Source of the DNA: Prauserella_A sp040645195
GTDB lineage: Bacteria; Actinomycetota; Actinomycetes; Mycobacteriales; Pseudonocardiaceae
Length of the DNA: 64,000 bases
Assembly (NCBI RefSeq): GCF_040645195.1
Contig: NZ_JBEYXW010000005.1
Location: 1-64,000 of the forward strand
Direction of reading: 5' to 3'
The notes under the pieces are model-generated. The model did not search any database, was not told the DNA's origin, and worked only from the letters and a program-made list of their open reading frames with translations. Positions 59,938-64,000 of this stretch are shown piece after piece (the first letter of the stretch is position 1; each line of letters begins with the position of its first letter). The position numbers and the translations under genes were made by a program.

Positions 59938-61069
59938 ACTGCGGTTCGAGCGCAGCGGGCGGCTGGCCTGGCACGAACGCGACAAACCAGTCCTGCTGGA
60001 TCCGGGCGATGCGATCGTGCGCCCGTTCATCGCCGGCCGCTGCGACGGCGACACCCTGCCGATTCACCGGCCGGTGTCCCGGCCGCTGCAGGCGGGCATG
60101 GCGCTCGGCCTTGTCGATCCGGTCGTCGGCAGCATCTGCGGGAAGATCCCCTTCCGCGGGCCCTTCGCCATCGGCCACGAGTGCGTTGCCGAGATCATCG
60201 CCCTCGGACCAGAGGTGACGCGGTTGAGGGTCGGGCAGCGGGTGATCGTGCCGTGGGCGGTGTCCTGCGGCACCTGCTCGCCCTGCCGGCGCGGCCTCAC
60301 CTCCAAGTGCGTCACCGCAGCCCGGGGTGGAACGCTGGCCGCGTACGGTTTCGGGCCGGCCAGCGGCTCCTGGGGCGGCATGGTCACCGACGAGTTCCGG
60401 GTGCCCTTCGCCGAGCACATGCTCGTCCCGGTGCCGGCCGGCGTCCCCGCCGAGCGGGTGGCCGCCGCAAGCGACAACCTTGCCGATGCCTGGCGTGCGG
60501 TTGTGCCGCCACTGGCCGCCCGCGAAGGCGGCTCGGTGCTCGTTCTCGGTGGCGGCGCCAAGAGCATCGGCCTGTACGCAGCTGGTCTCGCTGTCGCGCA
60601 CGGTGCCTCCGTTGTGGACTACGTCGATGACAGTGCCAGACGCCGCTCGATCGCCGAGTCCTTCGGCGCGAGATCCGTGACGACGCAGGTCCGGCCACGG
60701 CACCAGGGCTACGACGTCGTCGTCGAAGCGACCTCCCGTTCATCGGGGCTGCGGGACGCCGTGCGTGCGCTGGCGCCAGGGGGCGTGTGCACGGCCGTCG
60801 GCTACTACCTCGCCACCGGTACCCGGGTGCCGCTGATGCACATGTACGCGACCGACGCGACCTTGCGGCTGGGCGTCTCCCACGTCCGCGCGATCCTGCC
60901 CAGCCTGCTGGAATTCCTGCACCGCACCGGATTCCCCGCCGAGCGGGTCACGACGCGTACCGCCGACTGGGACGAGGCCCCCGACGCCTACACCGTCAGA
61001 ACGACCAAACTCGTCCTGCGCCGCGAGCCACTCGCGCAGGACACCGTGGTGGGCGAGGAGACACCGTGA
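59930..61069 (+). CDS. Zinc-dependent alcohol dehydrogenase
   Basis: A 379-residue medium-chain dehydrogenase. The catalytic zinc ligands are Cys in IAGRCDGD and His-Glu in IGHECVAE; the structural zinc loop is CGTCSPCRRGLTSKC. The NAD fold has VLVLGGGAKSIGLYAAG, with an altered glycine pattern compared with the usual G-x-G-x-x-G. GTG 59930 was chosen for GAGGGG upstream and for the short overlap with the tautomerase gene. It is the last intact gene under the TetR operator. Confidence 0.88.
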   Translation: MRELRFERSGRLAWHERDKPVLLDPGDAIVRPFIAGRCDGDTLPIHRPVSRPLQAGMALGLVDPVVGSICGKIPFRGPFAIGHECVAEIIALGPEVTRLRVGQRVIVPWAVSCGTCSPCRRGLTSKCVTAARGGTLAAYGFGPASGSWGGMVTDEFRVPFAEHMLVPVPAGVPAERVAAASDNLADAWRAVVPPLAAREGGSVLVLGGGAKSIGLYAAGLAVAHGASVVDYVDDSARRRSIAESFGARSVTTQVRPRHQGYDVVVEATSRSSGLRDAVRALAPGGVCTAVGYYLATGTRVPLMHMYATDATLRLGVSHVRAILPSLLEFLHRTGFPAERVTTRTADWDEAPDAYTVRTTKLVLRREPLAQDTVVGEETP

Positions 61070-61182
61070 TCAGCCGGGCGGCTTTCGGCGCTGACGAAGG
61101 CAGGCTTCGGAGAAGTCGACTGGATGTTTTCCGGCGGCGGTGCCTACGCTGATCGAAAGACAGCGAGCAATGAGGCAGATAA

Positions 61183-61358
61183 ATGCTGGAGAACGCACTT
61201 CGCGGTATCAAAGTGCTCGATCTTTCCCGGATTCTTGCGGGGCCCTGGTGTTAGGCGGAGAAGCCGTCGCGCGGAACCTTCGTGCGGGCGGGCCGGACGG
61301 GCCGATGGTAGTCAAGCCCGGCTACGACCACGTCTTTCAGGGGATGGGTACCGAATGA
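61183..61358 (+). pseudogene. Decayed CaiB/BaiF (family III) CoA-transferase
   Basis: ATG 61183 starts a frame LRGIKVLDLSRILAGPWC that is the classic N-terminus of family III CoA-transferases, but it stops at TAG 61252. Further on, in the next frame, AGGPDGPMVVKPGYDHVFQGMG matches a segment found about 120 residues further along these proteins, again ended by TGA 61358. The middle and the C-terminal two thirds are missing. This is a gene destroyed by internal deletion and truncation. Its intact form would have activated an acid to its CoA ester for the enoyl-CoA hydratase that follows. Confidence 0.65.
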
Positions 61359-62158
61359 GTCAGCAGAACACCGCGGCGCCGGTGTACCGGATCGACCTGC
61401 CGCATGCGGAGGCCGTCGTCGACGGTGCGGGAATCGCCACGCTGCGTATCACGAACGCCAAGTCGGCCAACATCCTCGGCACCCCGGTGATCCTCGACCT
61501 GACCACGGCACTCACCGGGCTCGCCCAGCGCACCGGCATTCGTGCGCTGGTGTTGCGTGGTAGCGGCGACAAGGCCTTCGCGGCCGGTGCCGACATCCAC
61601 GAGATGGCGAGGCTCGACCAGCGCTCGGCAGAGCAGTTCATCGATCGGCTGCGCGTGCTGTGCGAGGCCGTGCGGCTGTTCCCGGTGCCCGTCATCTGCC
61701 GCATTCCTGACTGGACACTCGGCGGAGGCCTGGAGCTGGCGATGGCGTGCGACCTGCGGATCAGCAGCGATACCGCGCGCTTCGGCATGCCGGAGGTCGC
61801 GGTGGGCATCCCGTCGGTCATCCACGCGGCGCTCATGCCGAGGCTGATCGGTGCCGCCAGGGCTTCCTGGATGATTCTCACCGGCGAGTCGATCGATGCC
61901 GGGACTGCTCTGAGCTGGGGGCTCGTCGACGAGACCTGCCCGCTCGAGGAGCTCGACGCGCGGGTGGCCGAGCATGCAGCCCGCTTCGCTCGTTTCGGAC
62001 CGGCCGTTCTGCGCCAACAGAAGCGTCTGCTGAGGGAGTGGGAGGGGCGTACCGTGTCCGATGCGGCCACGGCGAGTGTCGCCGAGTTCGGTGCGGCCTT
62101 CACGACCGGTGAGCCGCAGACGTACATGCAGCCGTTTCTCGACCGTGCGGCGCGTTGA
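61355..62158 (+). CDS. Enoyl-CoA hydratase/isomerase family protein
   Basis: A 267-residue crotonase-fold protein. The oxyanion-hole segment AFAAGADIHEMA and TLGGGLELAMACDLRIS are present, followed by GMPEVAVGIPSVIHAAL. It may hydrate, isomerise or hydrolyse an acyl-CoA. ATG 61355 overlaps the end of the CoA-transferase relic (ATGA-type context), which shows that it once was coupled to that gene. Next to it is a LysR regulator on the same strand. Confidence 0.88.
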   Translation: MSQQNTAAPVYRIDLPHAEAVVDGAGIATLRITNAKSANILGTPVILDLTTALTGLAQRTGIRALVLRGSGDKAFAAGADIHEMARLDQRSAEQFIDRLRVLCEAVRLFPVPVICRIPDWTLGGGLELAMACDLRISSDTARFGMPEVAVGIPSVIHAALMPRLIGAARASWMILTGESIDAGTALSWGLVDETCPLEELDARVAEHAARFARFGPAVLRQQKRLLREWEGRTVSDAATASVAEFGAAFTTGEPQTYMQPFLDRAAR

Positions 62159-62213
62159 TATGCTCGCTCCCGCCAGGAAGCATCCCCAGCCGGGGGTGGC
62201 CGCGGGAGTATGG

Positions 62214-63125
62214 ATGCGCTACGACCTCACCGATCTCCGGCTGTTTCATGCGATCGCCGAGGCACAGAGCCTGTCCGGCGGCGCCGCGGCCCTCTACATC
62301 ACGGCCTCGTCGGCGAGCTACCGGCTCAAGAACCTCGAGCACGCTCTGGGCACCGAGTTGTTCACCCGCACACCGCGGGGGATGCGCCTGACGCCGGCGG
62401 GAAACGCGCTGCTCGACCACGTACGGGGCCTCCTCTCGGGTATCGAGCGGATGCAGGGCGACCTCGCGCGCTTCTCCGCGGGTTTGCGCGGCAATATTCG
62501 GATGTGGGCGAACAGCAGCGCGCTCAACGGGTTCATCCTGCCGAGCGTGAGCCGGTTCCTGCTGGCCAATCCCGACATCAACATCGATCTCGAGGAGCGT
62601 CCGAGCAGCTCGATCGTCGCCGGAGTGGTCGACAAGGACGTCGACATCGGTGTGTTCGCGGGACCGGTCTCGGCCGGTGGCGGGGCGAGGATCGTGCGCT
62701 ACGCGCTCGACGAACTGATCGTGGTCGCCCCGATCGGGCATCCGCTCACCGCGTCCGACGAGGTGGACTTCGCGGCCACGCTCGACTTCGACTTCGTGTG
62801 CATGAGCCGGAGCAGCAGCAACTACCTGTTCCTCAAGGAGGTTGCGAGGCAGGCGGGTGTTCACCTCAACGTGCGTGTCCACGGCCACGACTTCGCCGCC
62901 GTCCTCCGGCTCGTGGAGGCCGGTGTCGGCATCGCCCTGGTACCCCGGAGCGTGGCCGAGGAGTACTTGCAGGACCTGCGAATCGCGGGGCTGCCATTAC
63001 CCGAACCCTGGGCGCGCCGCGAGCTGCAACTGGCCACCCGGCACGACGAGACGCTGCCCGACTACACACAGGCGTTCGTAACCTTCCTGCTCGACGATCC
63101 GCGCGTCGCGGACACCCGTCTGTGA
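62214..63125 (+). CDS. LysR family regulator
   Basis: A 303-residue regulator. The N-terminal helix-turn-helix region reads LRLFHAIAEAQSLSGGAAAL, then YRLKNLEHALGTELFTRTPRG, and a two-lobe substrate-binding domain follows from about residue 90. ATG 62214 was chosen because GGGAG stands five bases upstream and the standard LysR start MRYDLTDLRLF follows; an in-frame ATG at 62160 would add 18 unusual residues. It may control the enoyl-CoA hydratase or the downstream thiolase genes. Orientation on the same strand is atypical for LysR, which is often divergent. Confidence 0.9.
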   Translation: MRYDLTDLRLFHAIAEAQSLSGGAAALYITASSASYRLKNLEHALGTELFTRTPRGMRLTPAGNALLDHVRGLLSGIERMQGDLARFSAGLRGNIRMWANSSALNGFILPSVSRFLLANPDINIDLEERPSSSIVAGVVDKDVDIGVFAGPVSAGGGARIVRYALDELIVVAPIGHPLTASDEVDFAATLDFDFVCMSRSSSNYLFLKEVARQAGVHLNVRVHGHDFAAVLRLVEAGVGIALVPRSVAEEYLQDLRIAGLPLPEPWARRELQLATRHDETLPDYTQAFVTFLLDDPRVADTRL

Positions 63126-63281
63126 GGGCGACGAACGCAGCGTTCTGATCTCTCGGATCGCTTTCGGGGCGCGCGAGGCCTAGTCTCGAACGGAAAAGTT
63201 CGGCATCGCGCTCCCGGATCAATTTTGAATTGCCTGGGTACAGTGCACCGTCGGCCCTATCGGAGAAATGTAAGAATCAAT

Positions 63282-63668
63282 ATGTACGACATCCGCAATG
63301 AGGCGAGCAGTACGGGCGCGGACCATCGTTACCGCGCTTTTCTTGCAGAGGGAGAATTCCGCATTCCGCGCTGCGCGGAATGCGGTCGCGCCCACTTCTA
63401 TCCCCGGGTGGTCTGTCCCTTCTGTGACTCGACGTCCCTGGAGTGGGTCCTCGCCTCGGGGCTCGGTCACGTCTACTCGACGACGGTCGTCCGGGGGCGG
63501 TCGGCGGCCTACAACGTCGCCCTGGTCGATCTCGAGGAAGGTCCCCGCATGATGACGCGGATCGACGGGCTTGCACCCGAGTCCGTCACCATTGGAATGC
63601 CGGTCCGGGCGAGGATCCTCGCCGACGACGAGCCGCTCATCGTGTTCGTCCCGGAGCAGCCCCGGTGA
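63282..63668 (+). CDS. DUF35 OB-fold zinc-ribbon protein
   Basis: A 128-residue acyl-CoA-associated protein with a rubredoxin-like zinc ribbon (CAECGRAHFYPRVVCPFC) and a C-terminal OB-fold (GLGHVYSTTVVRG, VDLEEGPRMMTRI). DUF35 proteins form complexes with thiolase-like lipid-transfer proteins or hydratases, as in steroid side-chain degradation, and the next gene is such a thiolase. ATG 63282 is chosen; GGAGAA lies upstream. The ends overlap by GTGA. Confidence 0.85.
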   Translation: MYDIRNEASSTGADHRYRAFLAEGEFRIPRCAECGRAHFYPRVVCPFCDSTSLEWVLASGLGHVYSTTVVRGRSAAYNVALVDLEEGPRMMTRIDGLAPESVTIGMPVRARILADDEPLIVFVPEQPR

Positions 63669-64000
63669 GCGGGCGCCGGAACGGCATCGCGGTGGCCGGC
63701 ACCGGCCTGGCCGCGCTCGGCCACGCGGGATCCCGGAGCGAGCAGGACATCATCGCCCAGGCCGCACACACGGCGGTCAGGGCGAGCGGGCTGCGCATGT
63801 CGGACATCGACGGCCTGATCACGGCAAGCCTGACCTCGCCGTGGTGGGTCATGCGGATGGCCGAATACCTGGGTATCCGCCCGAGTTTCTCCGACTCGAC
63901 CATGTTCGGCGGCTCGTCGTTCATTGCGGCGCTGGAGATCGCGCAGCTGGCGATCGCGGCGGGCCGGTGCGAGAACGTGCTGATCTGTTACGGAGCCACA
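63665..64000 (+). CDS. Thiolase-like (lipid-transfer type) protein, 5' part
   Basis: GTG 63665 opens a frame that runs off the window end (112 codons seen). It reads GIAVAGTGLAALGHAGSRSE and then FGGSSFIAALEIAQLAIAAG, the thiolase N-terminal domain in which the usual nucleophilic cysteine region carries serines. This is typical of lipid-transfer-protein or retro-aldolase thiolases partnered with DUF35 proteins. Substrate cannot be told from the fragment. Confidence 0.8.
   Translation, partial: MSGRRNGIAVAGTGLAALGHAGSRSEQDIIAQAAHTAVRASGLRMSDIDGLITASLTSPWWVMRMAEYLGIRPSFSDSTMFGGSSFIAALEIAQLAIAAGRCENVLICYGAT

Noticed and set aside
63126..63281. Two GGATC cores before the DUF35 gene as a regulon operator
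   Set aside because: Their spacing is 61 bp and flanking bases do not match the palindrome.
1..64000. Long open frames on the opposite strand of most genes
   Set aside because: They mirror the third-position GC bias of the real genes, and none shows a conserved motif or ribosome site.
1..64000. CRISPR arrays, tRNA genes, prophage or integrase genes
   Set aside because: No regularly spaced repeats, cloverleaf-like sequences or phage-type proteins were seen.

Overview
The window is very GC-rich and densely packed. Many genes start with GTG, neighbouring genes are chained by 4-base ATGA or GTGA stop/start overlaps, and ribosome sites are purine-rich. This points to a high-GC actinomycete. A structured intergenic repeat at 13839-14020 resembles an element I associate with Pseudonocardiaceae such as Amycolatopsis; that family assignment is an inference from memory and not proven by the window. 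I saw no rRNA or tRNA genes and no CRISPR array.

Region 1 (1199-41196) is one large catabolic and transport cluster of about 40 kb, apparently for a nitrogen-rich amine, amide, ureido or guanidino compound whose identity is unknown. It opens with a GntR/FCD regulator. Then follow a DUF861 cupin, a class-V aminotransferase, a sarcosine-oxidase-like flavoprotein, a gamma-glutamyltransferase-like hydrolase, a copper amine oxidase, a Rieske oxygenase with its reductase, a glutamine-synthetase-like ligase, an aldehyde dehydrogenase, two phosphotriesterase-family hydrolases, an isochorismatase-like hydrolase and a GMC oxidoreductase. Further on are a probable dimethylformamidase-type small subunit, a second GGT-like hydrolase, YtcJ-type amidohydrolases, an amidase, two polyamine-type binding proteins, a cytidine-deaminase-like protein and a dimethylformamidase-type large subunit. 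The region ends with one ABC permease/ATPase set, an MFS transporter, a divergent RidA pair, two DUF1989 proteins and an allophanate hydrolase.

Seven promoters in region 1 carry the same operator: two GGATCC-centred palindromes (best copies TTGGATCCAA) whose centres are exactly 21 bp apart. They lie before the GntR gene, the cupin, the aminotransferase operon, the Rieske operon, the second binding protein, the permease operon and between the divergent RidA genes. This ties the scattered operons into one regulon, most simply controlled by the GntR protein. The region also holds relics: a MITE-like inverted repeat at the 3' end of the amine oxidase gene, a 33-bp remnant of a third binding-protein gene before the permeases, and phosphotriesterase paralogues that have lost their metal ligands.

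Region 2 (41234-45069) is a set of small unrelated genes: DinB, a methyltransferase divergent from an XRE-cupin regulator, and an SDR divergent from an XRE/MmyB regulator. Region 3 (45105-56347, minus strand) is a nine-gene operon of a peptide/nickel-type ABC importer (binding protein, two permeases, fused double ATPase), an MmgE/PrpD protein, a P450, a dihydroxyacetone-kinase fusion, a P450/oxygenase-type reductase and a MarR regulator. A divergent sulfatase (56590-58794) faces it. Region 4 (58816-64000) has a TetR regulator divergent from a tautomerase/alcohol dehydrogenase pair with a perfect palindromic operator, then a decayed CaiB/BaiF CoA-transferase, an enoyl-CoA hydratase, a LysR regulator, and a DUF35 protein followed by a thiolase cut by the window end.
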